The notes beneath the pieces were generated by a model. The model did no database searches and had not been told where the DNA came from. It worked only from the letters and a program-made list of their open reading frames with translations. Both the position numbers and the translations under genes were made by a program. A DNA stretch of 64,000 nt from Streptomyces sp. NBC_01716 (GTDB lineage Bacteria; Actinomycetota; Actinomycetes; Streptomycetales; Streptomycetaceae): contig NZ_CP109181.1 in NCBI RefSeq assembly GCF_036248275.1, positions 4,774,001-4,838,000 of the forward strand, read 5' to 3'. This document shows, piece after piece, positions 33,542 through 43,904 of this stretch (its first letter is position 1; every line of letters starts with the position of its first letter).

Positions 33542-34024
33542 ATGACGTTCAAGGTTGGCGACACCGTGGTCTATCCCCATCACGGGGCCGCGCTGATCGA
33601 GGCTATCGAAACTCGCCAGATCAAAGGCGTGGACAAGACCTATTTGGTGCTCAAGGTCGCCCAGGGCGACCTGACGGTTCGTGTCCCCGCGGACAATGCG
33701 GAGTTCGTCGGAGTACGCGATGTGGTCGGTCAGGATGGGCTGGACCGGGTCTTCGAGGTGCTGAGGGCGCCGTACGCAGAAGAGCCGACGAACTGGTCCC
33801 GGCGCTACAAGGCAAATCTTGAGAAGCTCGCCTCCGGCGATGTCATCAAGGTCGCCGAAGTGGTCCGTGACCTCTGGCGTCGGGAACGAGAGCGTGGACT
33901 CTCCGCAGGTGAGAAGCGCATGCTCGCCAAGGCGCGCCAGATTCTGGTGAGCGAGCTCGCTCTCGCGGAGAACACGAACGAGGACAAGGCCGAGGCCCTG
34001 CTCGACGAGGTTCTCGCGTCCTGA
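33542..34024 (+). CDS. carD: RNA polymerase-binding transcription factor CarD
   Basis: A 160-residue protein. The N-terminal RNA polymerase interaction (TRCF-RID) domain begins FKVGDTVVYPHHGAALIEAI and continues to about residue 60. The C-terminal helical DNA-binding domain includes PTNWSRRYKANLEKLASGDV and GEKRMLAKARQILVSELALA. CarD binds the beta subunit, stabilises open complexes at promoters and is essential in mycobacteria. It is followed by ispD in the usual actinobacterial order, with a 506-bp gap. Confidence 0.97.
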   Translation: MTFKVGDTVVYPHHGAALIEAIETRQIKGVDKTYLVLKVAQGDLTVRVPADNAEFVGVRDVVGQDGLDRVFEVLRAPYAEEPTNWSRRYKANLEKLASGDVIKVAEVVRDLWRRERERGLSAGEKRMLAKARQILVSELALAENTNEDKAEALLDEVLAS

Positions 34025-34530
34025 CCGGGGCCTGACCCGGACGTCCCGGCTGTTCCACACGGTCGATGTGCGCGACAGCGCGCACCTGCCCCGATCAGCA
34101 GCCGGGCGTGAACAGGACTGTGCACGACAAGGTCGTACGACAACGTCCATGCACGAATGCCGCGGTGCCCGCTGACCAGCAGTGATTTCTCATGTTGCGT
34201 CGCCGGGCACTGCGGCATGTCCGGGGATCACACGGGTGGAATCTTTGTCAGGAGCCTGTCCGGGGCCTGATCCAGCGGCTTCCACCGGGCCCTAGGATCT
34301 ACTCTCGGCTGTGACACCCCGTCACACCAACCGAATTTCCCGCAGTTCCCGTGTCCGCATTCGCATCCGGCACACACGCCTGTACCGGTTCCTGGTGTGC
34401 CGGGCCCGGGGCAGCTGGCGCAGCTGGTCTCAACCAGTGTCACGGAAGGGTCCGGTCAAGGTGCCGCGCCCGGCACGCTTGAGGCCATACCCATGTCGGC
34501 CGAGGAAACAAACCTGCCGGAGTGCAACCG
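34025..34530. other. Intergenic region between carD and ispD
   Basis: A 506-bp stretch without a supportable gene; no frame has coding bias and several stops occur in each. It holds a TGTGAC/GTCACA dyad (34310-34326) just after a TAGGAT that might be a -10 box, and the ispD ribosome site at its right end. Confidence 0.5.
34310..34326. promoter_or_regulatory. TGTGAC-N5-GTCACA dyad upstream of ispD
   Basis: A perfect 6-bp-arm inverted repeat reminiscent of CRP/FNR-family sites, about 200 bp before ispD and about 12 bp after a possible -10 hexamer TAGGAT (34293-34298). The function is unproven. Confidence 0.35.
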
Positions 34531-35277
34531 ATGTCAGACGAATCGAGCCGACACCGCACCGCCGCCGTGATCCCCGCGGCGGGCCGTGGCATACGGCTCG
34601 GCCCCGGCGCCCCCAAGGCGCTGCGCGCCCTCGGGGGCACCCCGATGCTGGTCCACGCGGTCCGGGCCATGGCGGCGTCCCGCGCGGTCTCCCTCGTGGT
34701 CCTGGTGGCCCCGCCGGAGGACACCGCGGCGGTGCGGCTGCTCCTCGACGAGCACTCGCTGCCCACCCGTACGGATTACCTCGTCGTGCCCGGCGGCGGG
34801 ACCCGCCAGGAGTCCGTACGGCTCGGCGTGGAGGCCCTGCCGGACGACATCACGACCGTTCTCGTCCACGACGCCGCCCGGCCGCTCGTGCCGGTCGACA
34901 CCGTGGACGCGGTGGTCGACGCCGTACGGGCCGGCGCGCCCGCCGTCGTACCGGCCCTGCCGCTCGCGGACACCGTCAAAGAGGTGGAGCCCGGCGAGCG
35001 GGACCAGCCCGAGCCCGTCGTGGCCACGCCCGAGCGCGCCCGGCTGCGCGCCGTACAGACCCCGCAGGGCTTCGACCGCGAGACGCTCGTACGCGCGCAT
35101 CTGACCGTCCCCCTGGCCGGCCAGGGCGCGACGGACGACGCGGGGCTCGTCGAGCGGCTCGGTGAGCCCGTCGTGGTCGTGCCCGGCCACGAGGAGGCAT
35201 TCAAGGTGACCCGGCCGCTGGACCTGCTGCTCGCCGAGGCCGTACTCGCCCGCAGGAGGGCCAACGATGGATTCTGA
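34531..35277 (+). CDS. ispD: 2-C-methyl-D-erythritol 4-phosphate cytidylyltransferase
   Basis: A 248-residue MEP-pathway enzyme that joins CTP and MEP to give CDP-ME. It has the nucleotide-binding loop VIPAAGRGIRLGPGAPKALR, VHDAARPLV and the VQTPQGFDRETLVRAH block. The ATG at 34531 has CGGAG 8 nt upstream; a GTG 9 bp earlier in frame is an alternative start. It overlaps ispF by 11 bp, so the two consecutive non-adjacent pathway steps are coupled. Confidence 0.95.
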   Translation: MSDESSRHRTAAVIPAAGRGIRLGPGAPKALRALGGTPMLVHAVRAMAASRAVSLVVLVAPPEDTAAVRLLLDEHSLPTRTDYLVVPGGGTRQESVRLGVEALPDDITTVLVHDAARPLVPVDTVDAVVDAVRAGAPAVVPALPLADTVKEVEPGERDQPEPVVATPERARLRAVQTPQGFDRETLVRAHLTVPLAGQGATDDAGLVERLGEPVVVVPGHEEAFKVTRPLDLLLAEAVLARRRANDGF

Positions 35278-35812
35278 GTCCGCCTCCCGGCCGGGGGCCG
35301 CGCCGTCGGCGGGTCAGTTGCCTGCCGGGCTGCCGCTGATCGGCATCGGTACGGATGTGCACGCCTTCGAGGCCGGGCGTGAGCTGTGGTGCGCCGGTCT
35401 GCTGTGGGAAGGACCCGAGAACGACGGCTACGGCCTCGCCGGGCACTCCGACGGCGACGTCGCCGCCCACGCCGCCTGCGACGCGCTGTTCTCCGCGGCG
35501 GGCGCCGGCGACCTCGGCGCCCACTTCGGGACCTCGCGGCCCGAGTGGTCGGGCGCCTCCGGCGTCACGCTCCTCAAGGAGGCGGCCAGGATCGTCCGCG
35601 CGGAAGGTTTCGTCATCGGCAACGTCGCCGTCCAGGTCATCGGCGTACGGCCGAAGATCGGCAAGCGGCGCGCGGAGGCGATGAAGGCGCTGTCGGAGGC
35701 CGTCGGCGCGCCCGTCTCCGTGTCCGGCACGACCACCGACGGGCTCGGGCTGACCGGGCGCGGCGAGGGCCTGGCGGCGATCGCCACGGCGCTGCTGGTC
35801 CGCGCGGGCTGA
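35267..35812 (+). CDS. ispF: 2-C-methyl-D-erythritol 2,4-cyclodiphosphate synthase
   Basis: A 181-residue trimeric enzyme making MEcPP from CDP-ME 2-phosphate. The metal ligands are in GIGTDVHAF (Asp, His) and GLAGHSDGDVAAHAACDALF (His). The C-terminal VSVSGTTTDGLGLTGRGEGL completes the active site. The N-terminus is extended by about 24 Ser/Pro/Ala-rich residues relative to the minimal enzyme. It overlaps ispD by 11 bp. Confidence 0.96.
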   Translation: MDSESASRPGAAPSAGQLPAGLPLIGIGTDVHAFEAGRELWCAGLLWEGPENDGYGLAGHSDGDVAAHAACDALFSAAGAGDLGAHFGTSRPEWSGASGVTLLKEAARIVRAEGFVIGNVAVQVIGVRPKIGKRRAEAMKALSEAVGAPVSVSGTTTDGLGLTGRGEGLAAIATALLVRAG

Positions 35813-35981
35813 CGCGCCGGGTGACCCGGGCCGCGCGCCGATCGGGCGACACGGCGACCCGGGCCGCGTGCCGACCGGACAACGGGGCCCGAAATACCGT
35901 GGGACCGGGCCCGGTTGACGAGACATCGCCGGGTCCGCGTCCCCGTACCGCAGTGGCCCCCTCCGTAGGAAGGCATCACCC

Positions 35982-36389
35982 ATGGCACCCGCCCTTCTCT
36001 CCGACGAGCTCAAGAAGCTTCTCGACGGCCCCGTCTTCGTCGCCATCGCCACCATCCAGCCCGACGGCAGCCCCCAGGTCTCGCCGGTATGGGTGAAGCG
36101 TGACGGCGACGACATCCTCGTCTCGACCGCCGTCGGCCGCCGCAAGGCGGAGAACCTGCGCCGCGACCCGAGGGTGACCGTCATGTTCCAGCCCTTCGAC
36201 GCCCCGTACGCGTACGCGGAGATCCGCGGCTCGGCCACCCTCACCACGGAGGGCGGACAGGAGCTCATCGACGAGCTGTCGGTGAAGTACACCGGCAAGC
36301 CCTACGCCGAGTTCAACCCCGAGGGGGCGCGGGAGGGACAGCGGGTCGTCATCCGGATCACGCCCCGCAAGGTCGTCGGCCGCATCTGA
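35982..36389 (+). CDS. PPOX-class F420/FMN-dependent oxidoreductase
   Basis: A 135-residue split-barrel flavoprotein of the pyridoxamine 5'-phosphate oxidase-like family. It reads VFVAIATIQPDGSPQVSPVW, then RKAENLRRDPRVTVMFQPFD, the pattern of the small actinobacterial PPOX class F420-dependent enzymes. The cofactor cannot be told from sequence alone. It sits between ispF and cysS, with GTAGGAAGG before the ATG. Confidence 0.87.
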   Translation: MAPALLSDELKKLLDGPVFVAIATIQPDGSPQVSPVWVKRDGDDILVSTAVGRRKAENLRRDPRVTVMFQPFDAPYAYAEIRGSATLTTEGGQELIDELSVKYTGKPYAEFNPEGAREGQRVVIRITPRKVVGRI

Positions 36390-36576
36390 CGCCACCGAGC
36401 CAGGGCCTGTCCCCGGCGCCACGCCGCTGTCCGATGACGGACAGCACCCGGGCCGGCGCCTGCCGGCGCTCCGACCACCTATGACGAGGGTCGTCCGGCG
36501 CGCACAACGTCACGCTTCGGTGTCCCGTGGCCCCAAGGGGCCCGGGGCACTGCCTCCGGAGCACTACCCTTGTTCC

Positions 36577-37998
<1,422 letters not shown>

Positions 37999-38049
37999 GC
38001 GGGACCGACGCCGCGACCTCCTGAAGAGGCGGAGCCGCGGCAAGCCGAA

Positions 38050-38068
38050 GGGCCCTGACCGGGGCCCC
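38050..38068. terminator. Possible weak terminator after cysS
   Basis: GGGCCC occurs twice around a short loop and is self-complementary, so a 6-bp stem can form 50 bp after the cysS stop. Confidence 0.35.
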
Positions 38069-38176
38069 GATTGTGCTGTCCGGCCGCCGGACGGCACACT
38101 CGCGTGAACGAAGTGAAGCTCTCGTTCTCATTTCGGACTTCTCACGAACCGACGAAAGCAACGAAACAGGTAGGTC

Positions 38177-39127
38177 ATGGCCGGGAACAGCCAACGCAGG
38201 AACCGCCGCACGTCCAACAAGAAGGGCGCGCAGGTCGGCAGCGGTGGCAAGCGACGCCGCGGCCTGGAGGGCAAGGGCCCCACGCCGCCCGCGTCCGCCC
38301 GCAAGGGGCATGTGCAGAACCGTGTCGCCAACTCCAAGGCCAAACTGACCGCCCGCCGCCAGGTCGCCCGCCGGGGCGGCAAGGGCACCAGCGAGATGGT
38401 CGTCGGCCGCAACTCGGTCTTCGAGGCGCTGCGCGACGGCGTACCGGCGACGATGCTCTACGTACAGCAGTACATCGAGAACGACGAGCGCGTGCGCGAG
38501 GCCCTTCAGCTCGCCGCCGACCGCGGTGGCATCCACCTGATGGAAGCCCCTCGGCCCGAGCTCGACCGTATGACGAACGGCCTCAACCACCAGGGCCTGG
38601 TGCTCCAGGTCCCGCCGTACGAGTACGCGCACCCCGACGACCTGGCCGCAGCCGCCTTCGACGACGGCGAGGACCCGCTGATCGTCGCGCTCGACGGCAT
38701 CACCGACCCGCGCAACCTCGGCGCCGTCGTCCGCTCCGTCACCGCCTTCGGCGGTCACGGTGTCGTCGTGCCCGAGCGGCGCGCCGCCGGGATGACGGCC
38801 GGCGCGTGGAAGACCTCGGCCGGCACCGCCGCCCGTACGCCGGTCGCCCGCGCCACCAACTTGACGCGGGCGCTGGAGAGTTACCGGAAGGCGGGCCTGA
38901 CGATCGTGGGTCTCGCCGCCGACGGCGACACCGAGGTCGGCGACCTTCCGGCGCTCGGCGGACCGGTCGTGATCGTGGTCGGCAGCGAGGGCAAGGGCCT
39001 GTCCCGGCTGGTCGGCGAGACCTGCGACTTCTTGGTGCGGATCCCGATGCCGGGCGGCGCCGAATCGCTGAACGCGGGTGTCGCGACCGGCGTGGTGCTG
39101 TACGAGGCGGCGCGCCGCCGCTCCTGA
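38177..39127 (+). CDS. rlmB: 23S rRNA (guanosine-2'-O-)-methyltransferase RlmB-like (TrmH/SPOUT)
   Basis: A 316-residue SPOUT methylase. An unusually long basic N-terminus (about residues 1-70, e.g. SQRRNRRTSNKKGAQ) probably binds RNA. The substrate-binding domain begins MVVGRNSVFEALRDG. The knotted catalytic domain has motif 1 in GITDPRNLGAVVRSVTAFGG, motif 2 in VIVVGSEGKGLSRLVGETCD and motif 3 in IPMPGGAESLNAGVATGVVL. The linkage to cysS is conserved in actinomycetes. Confidence 0.92.
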   Translation: MAGNSQRRNRRTSNKKGAQVGSGGKRRRGLEGKGPTPPASARKGHVQNRVANSKAKLTARRQVARRGGKGTSEMVVGRNSVFEALRDGVPATMLYVQQYIENDERVREALQLAADRGGIHLMEAPRPELDRMTNGLNHQGLVLQVPPYEYAHPDDLAAAAFDDGEDPLIVALDGITDPRNLGAVVRSVTAFGGHGVVVPERRAAGMTAGAWKTSAGTAARTPVARATNLTRALESYRKAGLTIVGLAADGDTEVGDLPALGGPVVIVVGSEGKGLSRLVGETCDFLVRIPMPGGAESLNAGVATGVVLYEAARRRS

Positions 39128-39129
39128 GC

Positions 39130-39163
39130 GGGCCCAGCGGTCGGGCCGGGCCCAGCGGTCGGG
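39130..39163. repeat. 18-bp-period direct repeat after rlmB
   Basis: GGGCCCAGCGGTCGGG occurs twice with starts 18 bp apart, immediately after the rlmB stop. Confidence 0.7.
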
Positions 39164-39270
39164 GGCCGGGCGTGCGCCCCGCGCGGGGTGGTCGTACGGG
39201 CGGGTGGTCGGGCGGCCCGGTGTGGGCCGGATGGCCCGGTCTTCGTACGAATGTCCCTATCTCGCCACTC

Positions 39271-39302
39271 TTGACGGGTCTCGGACATTTATCGGCCGTC
39301 AA
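39271..39302. promoter_or_regulatory. TTGACGG/CCGTCAA dyad upstream of the DoxX gene
   Basis: Perfect 7-bp arms flank an 18-nt AT-richer centre. The left arm TTGACG could be a -35 hexamer. It lies 33 bp before the start codon. Confidence 0.4.
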
Positions 39303-39334
39303 AGCAGTGTCCTAAACACAAGTCACTCGGTTAG

Positions 39335-41131
39335 ATGAGTGTGGACACCAGAAAGCCCCGGCCCGGGTTCGACGAACAGCCCCCGCTGAGCATGGTCAAG
39401 GTGGACTGCGATCCCGCGCAGGTCATCGTGAACCACGCCAGCTTTCGGGTGAAACTCTCACCGAGCCGGCGCCCCAGCCCCGCACGCGCCACGCCGGACA
39501 CCGCGCGGATTCCCGCGATGAGCGGCGGCGGAGGCGCGGCACGCCGCCGGGCTCCCGTCGTCTGGAGCGGCAGGTCGGAACCGGGCGACCTCGGAGCCAC
39601 CGGGCTCCTCCAGGCCGTACGGAACTCCTCGGCGTCGGCGACCGGCGCGAGCCTCGGCGAGACGCCGGGCCGCTCCCACGACCAGGGGGCCGCCGGATCC
39701 ACCCAGGTCATCCCGCGGATCGACCTGGGCGACGACACCATGCCCACCCCTCGCGTGCCCCGCCACGGCGGCGGCCCCGACACGCCCCTGCTGCCTCCCA
39801 TGCGGCGGGCCGTGGGCGCGTACGACATCCCGCAGCACGACACCTTCGGCGACACGGTCGACCTGTACGGCGCGGGCGGCGCACGCCACCGGGGCGAGCA
39901 CGACGACCGTGACGACCGCGAGTACGAGCGCGACTTCGGCCGCGAGGGGCGCGACGGCCGCGACGGCCGCGGCGCGCGTGACGGCTTCGACGTCCGCGAC
40001 TACGACGACCCGCGCGGACAGCGCCACGACATCTCCGGCGCGCAGGCCGCCGACGCCGCCGTACGGCACGCCTACTACCCAGGCCGGCGCATGAACCTCG
40101 GAGTGGTGCTCCTGCCGCTCCGGGTCTTCCTCGGCCTCATCTCCATCTACGCCGGCATGGGCAAGCTCTGCGACCCCGTCTACTTCGACGGCGGCGAGCG
40201 CGGCTCCATGGTCACCTGGCTCACCTCGCTCCAGCCGTGGGCCCTCGCCGAACCGCTGCGCGACTTCGCCCTCTCGCACCCCGTCGGCGCCGGACTCAGC
40301 GTCGCGTTCCTCCAGGTCGTCGCCGGTGTCCTCACCGTCCTCGGCCTCTGGCAGCGGCTCGCGGCCTCTTTCGGGGCGCTGCTCTCGGCCGCGCTGATCC
40401 TCACCGTCAGCTGGCGCACCGTCCCCGCGTACGACGCGCCCGACATCATCTACCTGGCCGCCTGGTCCCCGCTGATCATCGCGGGCGCCCCCGTCTACTC
40501 GGTGGACGGACGCCTCGCCGGTGAGGCCTGGCGCAAGCTCGGCCCGCGCACCCACCTCAGGGACCTGCGGCGCCGTGTCCTGCGGCGCGGCGCGCTCGTC
40601 GCGACCGTCGTGATCGGCCTGACGCTGCTCGTCGGCTCGATCCTCGGCGGAGCCGTACGGTCCACGGAGATGGTGACCGTGCCGGGACCGAACAACCCGG
40701 TCAACCAGCTGCCCGGATCGCCCCTGCCGCAGAAGTCCGGCAAGAGCAGCGCGTCCGGCTCGCCCACCGGCGAGGCCCGGCCGAACGGCGGCAGCGCGTC
40801 CCCGACGGCCGGCCAGACCAGCGGCCCCGCGGCCGAGCAGTCGGCGCCCGGCGATGAGCCGACGGCCGGCAGTCCGGGCAGGACCGGCACGGGCGGGCAG
40901 CCCAGCCAGTCCCAGGGCACCGGCCAGGCGCCCCCGCAGACCTCGCAGCAGGCACCCCCGCCGTCCAGCAGCCAGGGTCCCGCCGCGAGCAGCGGCTCGA
41001 CGGGCGGGGCCGGCTCGGGCAGTGGCTCGACGGGTGGCGGCGACGGCGGTGGCACCACGGGCGGCGGCGACGGCTCGTCCACCGGCGGCGGTGGTGGCGC
41101 CAGGAACCCGATCGGCGGCCTGCTGGGCTGA
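39335..41131 (+). CDS. DoxX-family membrane protein with long disordered flanks
   Basis: A 598-residue protein. The first about 250 residues are hydrophilic, with charged repeats (REGRDGRDGRGARDG). Residues about 250-440 hold a DoxX-type four-helix bundle (LGVVLLPLRVFLGLISIYAG, LSVAFLQVVAGVLTVLGLWQ and IIYLAAWSPLIIAGAPVYSV) followed by a fifth helix (ALVATVVIGLTLLVGSILGG). The last about 140 residues are Ser/Gly/Pro/Gln rich. DoxX domains occur in quinone-linked oxidoreductases; the role here is unknown. No Shine-Dalgarno is seen at the ATG. A 20-bp-stem terminator follows. Confidence 0.82.
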   Translation: MSVDTRKPRPGFDEQPPLSMVKVDCDPAQVIVNHASFRVKLSPSRRPSPARATPDTARIPAMSGGGGAARRRAPVVWSGRSEPGDLGATGLLQAVRNSSASATGASLGETPGRSHDQGAAGSTQVIPRIDLGDDTMPTPRVPRHGGGPDTPLLPPMRRAVGAYDIPQHDTFGDTVDLYGAGGARHRGEHDDRDDREYERDFGREGRDGRDGRGARDGFDVRDYDDPRGQRHDISGAQAADAAVRHAYYPGRRMNLGVVLLPLRVFLGLISIYAGMGKLCDPVYFDGGERGSMVTWLTSLQPWALAEPLRDFALSHPVGAGLSVAFLQVVAGVLTVLGLWQRLAASFGALLSAALILTVSWRTVPAYDAPDIIYLAAWSPLIIAGAPVYSVDGRLAGEAWRKLGPRTHLRDLRRRVLRRGALVATVVIGLTLLVGSILGGAVRSTEMVTVPGPNNPVNQLPGSPLPQKSGKSSASGSPTGEARPNGGSASPTAGQTSGPAAEQSAPGDEPTAGSPGRTGTGGQPSQSQGTGQAPPQTSQQAPPPSSSQGPAASSGSTGGAGSGSGSTGGGDGGGTTGGGDGSSTGGGGGARNPIGGLLG

Positions 41132-41149
41132 CGCGGCGGCGCGGCACGT

Positions 41150-41194
41150 GTACGAGGGCGGCCACCCGGCAGGACCGGGTGGCCGCCCTCGTAC
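41150..41194. terminator. Very strong bidirectional terminator
   Basis: GTACGAGGGCGGCCACCCGG and its exact reverse complement form a 20-bp perfect stem around a 5-nt loop, between the converging DoxX and nucleotidyltransferase genes. Confidence 0.92.
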
Positions 41195-41299
41195 GTGCGC
41201 TGTGTGCCCGTCTGCGGGCCTGGGAGGTCCGGTACGACCAAAGGGCGTGCGGGCCCCTGGAAAGGGCGCCCAGGCCCTTGGGGAAGCTCTCAGCCGGCG

Positions 41300-42016
41300 T
41301 CAACGCGCCGCGGCGGCCAGCTCCTTGGCGGCCTCGGTGAGGTCCTTGGCGGTGTCGATGGCACGCCAGTACGCGCCCTGCGGCAGCGGGAAGCCCGCCA
41401 GCCGCCGCTCACGCGCCAGCCGGGGAAACGTCGTCCGCTCGTGGTCGCCGCGGTCGGGCAGCAGACTCGCGAACGCCGAAGAGAACACGTACACACCGGC
41501 GTTGATCAGATACGGCGACGGCGGCGACTCGATGAAGTCCAGTACATGGCCGAACTCGTCGGTCTCCACGGCCCCCCAGGGGATCCGCGGCCGGGCGAGG
41601 GCCAGCGTCGCGACGGCATCGCGCTCGGCGTGGAACGCGGCCATCTCGCGCAGCGAGAAACGCGTCCAGATGTCGCCGTTGGTGGCGTACCAGGGAAGAC
41701 CGGGATCGGGCAGCCGGGCGGCGGCGTACTTGAGGCCACCGCCGCGCCCCAGAGGTTCGTTCTCCACCACGGTCGTGACACGCAGCGGGAGTTCCGACGA
41801 GTCCAGCCACTTCTGGAGGACATCGGCGAGATGGCCGCACGAGATCACGGCGTCCGTGACGCCCTCGGCGGCCAGCCAGGCGAGTTGGTGGCCGATGATC
41901 GGGGTCCCCGTCCCGGGGATCTCGACCATCGGCTTGGGACGGTCGTCGGTGTACGGGCGCAGTCGCGACCCCTGGCCGCCCGCGAGGATCACGGCCTGCG
42001 TCGGATACGTATGCAT
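41300..42016 (-). CDS. Sugar-1-phosphate nucleotidyltransferase-like protein
   Basis: A 238-residue NTP_transferase protein. It has AVILAGGQGSRLRPYTDDRP KPMVEI (nucleotide loop and Lys), GHLADVLQKWL, PLGRGGGLKYAAARL, WYATNGDIWTRF (metal-binding Asp) and a C-terminal PQGAYWRAIDTAKDL. It should join a sugar phosphate to an NMP; the sugar is unknown. TATCGT lies 7 nt before the ATG with no Shine-Dalgarno. It is downstream of a short exported-protein gene on the same strand. Confidence 0.87.
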   Translation of the reverse strand: MHTYPTQAVILAGGQGSRLRPYTDDRPKPMVEIPGTGTPIIGHQLAWLAAEGVTDAVISCGHLADVLQKWLDSSELPLRVTTVVENEPLGRGGGLKYAAARLPDPGLPWYATNGDIWTRFSLREMAAFHAERDAVATLALARPRIPWGAVETDEFGHVLDFIESPPSPYLINAGVYVFSSAFASLLPDRGDHERTTFPRLARERRLAGFPLPQGAYWRAIDTAKDLTEAAKELAAAAR

Positions 42017-42054
42017 GCCGTGAACGATAGGCGGGCCGGTCGGGGATGCGGCGC

Positions 42055-42477
42055 TCAGTGCCCCGCGGTCTGCTGGGAGACCCCGTAGGCGAACGAGGTG
42101 TCGCAGACGGGGCGGGAGAACGACTGCGCGCGCGTGGGGCCGTAGTGCGCGACGGCGGCCCTGCCGAGCGCGCGGGCCAGCGACATGCAGTGCTTGGCGA
42201 GCGACGGGCGCTCCTCGATCTGGCGCTGGAGGTGGGTAAGGGCGATGCCCGGGTCCTTCTCCTGAAGCTCCACGAGCAGCTTGTCGCGGAGAACGTCCTG
42301 CGGAGCACGGGACTTGGCGCGTACGGAGGCCTTGTCCGATGAGGCGGTGAGGATCTGCGCCTCGGAGTTCTTCGCCGCCCACGGGACGGTCGCGACCGCC
42401 AGGGTTCCGGAGAGTACGAGGACGACGGGCAGTACGAGGGCGAGAGTTCGGCCGATTCGGCGGGCTGTGTGGGTCAC
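42055..42477 (-). CDS. Exported or membrane-anchored small protein, function unknown
   Basis: A 140-residue protein with an N-terminal basic-hydrophobic segment (RRIGRTLALVLPVVLVLSGT LAVA) that is a signal peptide or anchor, then a helical, charged region (RDKLLVELQEKDPGIALTHL) and two cysteines (HCMS, VCDT). No domain is recognised. The GTG start has TACGCT 7 nt upstream, giving a leaderless promoter. A large inverted repeat lies between it and msiK. Confidence 0.75.
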   Translation of the reverse strand: MTHTARRIGRTLALVLPVVLVLSGTLAVATVPWAAKNSEAQILTASSDKASVRAKSRAPQDVLRDKLLVELQEKDPGIALTHLQRQIEERPSLAKHCMSLARALGRAAVAHYGPTRAQSFSRPVCDTSFAYGVSQQTAGH

Positions 42478-42550
42478 GCAGGCGAGCGTAGCGGTCAGTG
42501 ATGATTTGGCGACATTTAGTCACCCGTGCGAGGGATGGTTCGACAGGGCT

Positions 42551-42584
42551 TTTCGAATCGGGTGTTGACGCACGCGATTCGAAA
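42551..42584. promoter_or_regulatory. 10-bp-arm inverted repeat with 14-nt centre
   Basis: TTTCGAATCG and CGATTCGAAA are perfect reverse complements spaced by GGTGTTGACGCACG. Each arm contains the TTCGAA palindrome. It lies upstream of the small exported-protein gene and after the msiK terminator, on the AT-rich side of the gap. It could be a dimeric operator or an RNA hairpin. Confidence 0.55.
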
Positions 42585-42629
42585 TGTCCCGTGTGCCGGG
42601 GTATTTGGGCGTCCGGGCGCCGAAAGACA

Positions 42630-42659
42630 AACGGCCCCGCACCGAAGTGCGGGGCCGTT
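42630..42659 (-). terminator. msiK terminator
   Basis: AACGGCCCCGCAC and GTGCGGGGCCGTT form a perfect 13-bp stem with a 4-nt loop, 26 bp after the msiK stop on the reverse strand. Confidence 0.88.
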
Positions 42660-42685
42660 AGTACGTTCTTACGGTCGGGTCACCG

Positions 42686-43825
42686 TCAGTCGCTGAGGCG
42701 CTCGCCCGTGGACGACGCGAACACGTGCGTCTCGCCCGGACGCGGCACGACGTGCAGCTTGGCGCCCTTCTCGGGAACGGCACGGCCGTTGACGCGGACC
42801 ACCAGGTCCTTGTGCTCGCCGCCGACCTGCGCGTCGCCGTAGACGTAACCGTCGGCGCCCAGCTCCTCGACGACGTTGACGGTGACGGCCAGACCGGCCG
42901 GCGCGTCGTCGGTGTCCTTGGACAGCGACTTCGCGGCGTCGCCGCCGCCCTGCTCCACGATGTCGAAGTGCTCCGGGCGGACACCGACGGTGACGGTGCT
43001 GTCACCACGGTCGGCCGCGGCGGAGAGCGCCTCGCGCGAGACGGGGACGACGCTGTTGCCGAACTTCACGCCGCCGTCGGTGATCGGGACCTCAACCAGG
43101 TTCATGGCCGGGGAGCCGATGAAGCCGGCGACGAAGAGGTTGGCGGGACGGTCGTACATGTTGCGCGGCGAGTCCACCTGCTGGAGCAGACCGTCCTTGA
43201 GGACGGCGACCCGGTCGCCCATGGTCATGGCCTCAACCTGGTCGTGCGTGACGTACACCGTCGTGATGCCCAGGCGGCGCTGGAGCGAGGCGATCTGCGT
43301 ACGGGTCGACACACGGAGCTTGGCGTCGAGGTTCGACAGCGGCTCGTCCATGAGGAACACCTGCGGCTCACGCACGATCGCGCGCCCCATCGCCACACGC
43401 TGGCGCTGACCACCTGAGAGCGCCTTGGGCTTGCGGTCCAGGTAGTCGGTGAGGTCGAGGATCTTCGCGGCCTCCTCGACCTTCTTACGGATGTCGGCCT
43501 TGTTGACGCCGGCGATCTTCAGCGCGAAGCCCATGTTGTCGGCGACGGACATGTGCGGGTAGAGCGCGTAGTTCTGGAACACCATCGCGATGTCCCGGTC
43601 CTTGGGCGGCAGATGCGTGACGTCGCGCTCACCGATGCGGATGGATCCGCCGTTGACGTCCTCAAGACCCGCGAGCATCCGCAGGGAGGTCGACTTGCCG
43701 CAACCGGAGGGCCCGACGAGTACGAGGAACTCGCCGTCCGCGACGTCGAGCTGGAGCTGGTCGACAGCGGGCTTGGTGGAACCCGGGTACACACGGGTCG
43801 CCTTGTCGAACGAGACAGTGGCCAT
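42686..43825 (-). CDS. msiK: Multiple-sugar ABC transporter ATPase MsiK
   Basis: A 379-residue ATPase of the MalK/UgpC family. It has Walker A GPSGCGKST, the signature LSGGQRQRVAMGRAIV, Walker B VFLMDEPLSNLDAKLR, the H-loop THDQVEAMTMGDRVAVLKDG, and a C-terminal MalK-type regulatory domain (GVRPEHFDIVEQ). In Streptomyces MsiK is the shared energy source for several sugar importers (cellobiose, chitobiose, maltose, xylobiose), so it is coded alone, as here. A DasR-like site lies about 80 bp upstream. Confidence 0.95.
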   Translation of the reverse strand: MATVSFDKATRVYPGSTKPAVDQLQLDVADGEFLVLVGPSGCGKSTSLRMLAGLEDVNGGSIRIGERDVTHLPPKDRDIAMVFQNYALYPHMSVADNMGFALKIAGVNKADIRKKVEEAAKILDLTDYLDRKPKALSGGQRQRVAMGRAIVREPQVFLMDEPLSNLDAKLRVSTRTQIASLQRRLGITTVYVTHDQVEAMTMGDRVAVLKDGLLQQVDSPRNMYDRPANLFVAGFIGSPAMNLVEVPITDGGVKFGNSVVPVSREALSAAADRGDSTVTVGVRPEHFDIVEQGGGDAAKSLSKDTDDAPAGLAVTVNVVEELGADGYVYGDAQVGGEHKDLVVRVNGRAVPEKGAKLHVVPRPGETHVFASSTGERLSD

Positions 43826-43904
43826 GGTGATGTGGTCCCTTCACCGGCAGGAACGTGCCGGACGATCCGAGTAAAGGAATGGCTCCCCCGCCGTAGGACG
43901 GAGG

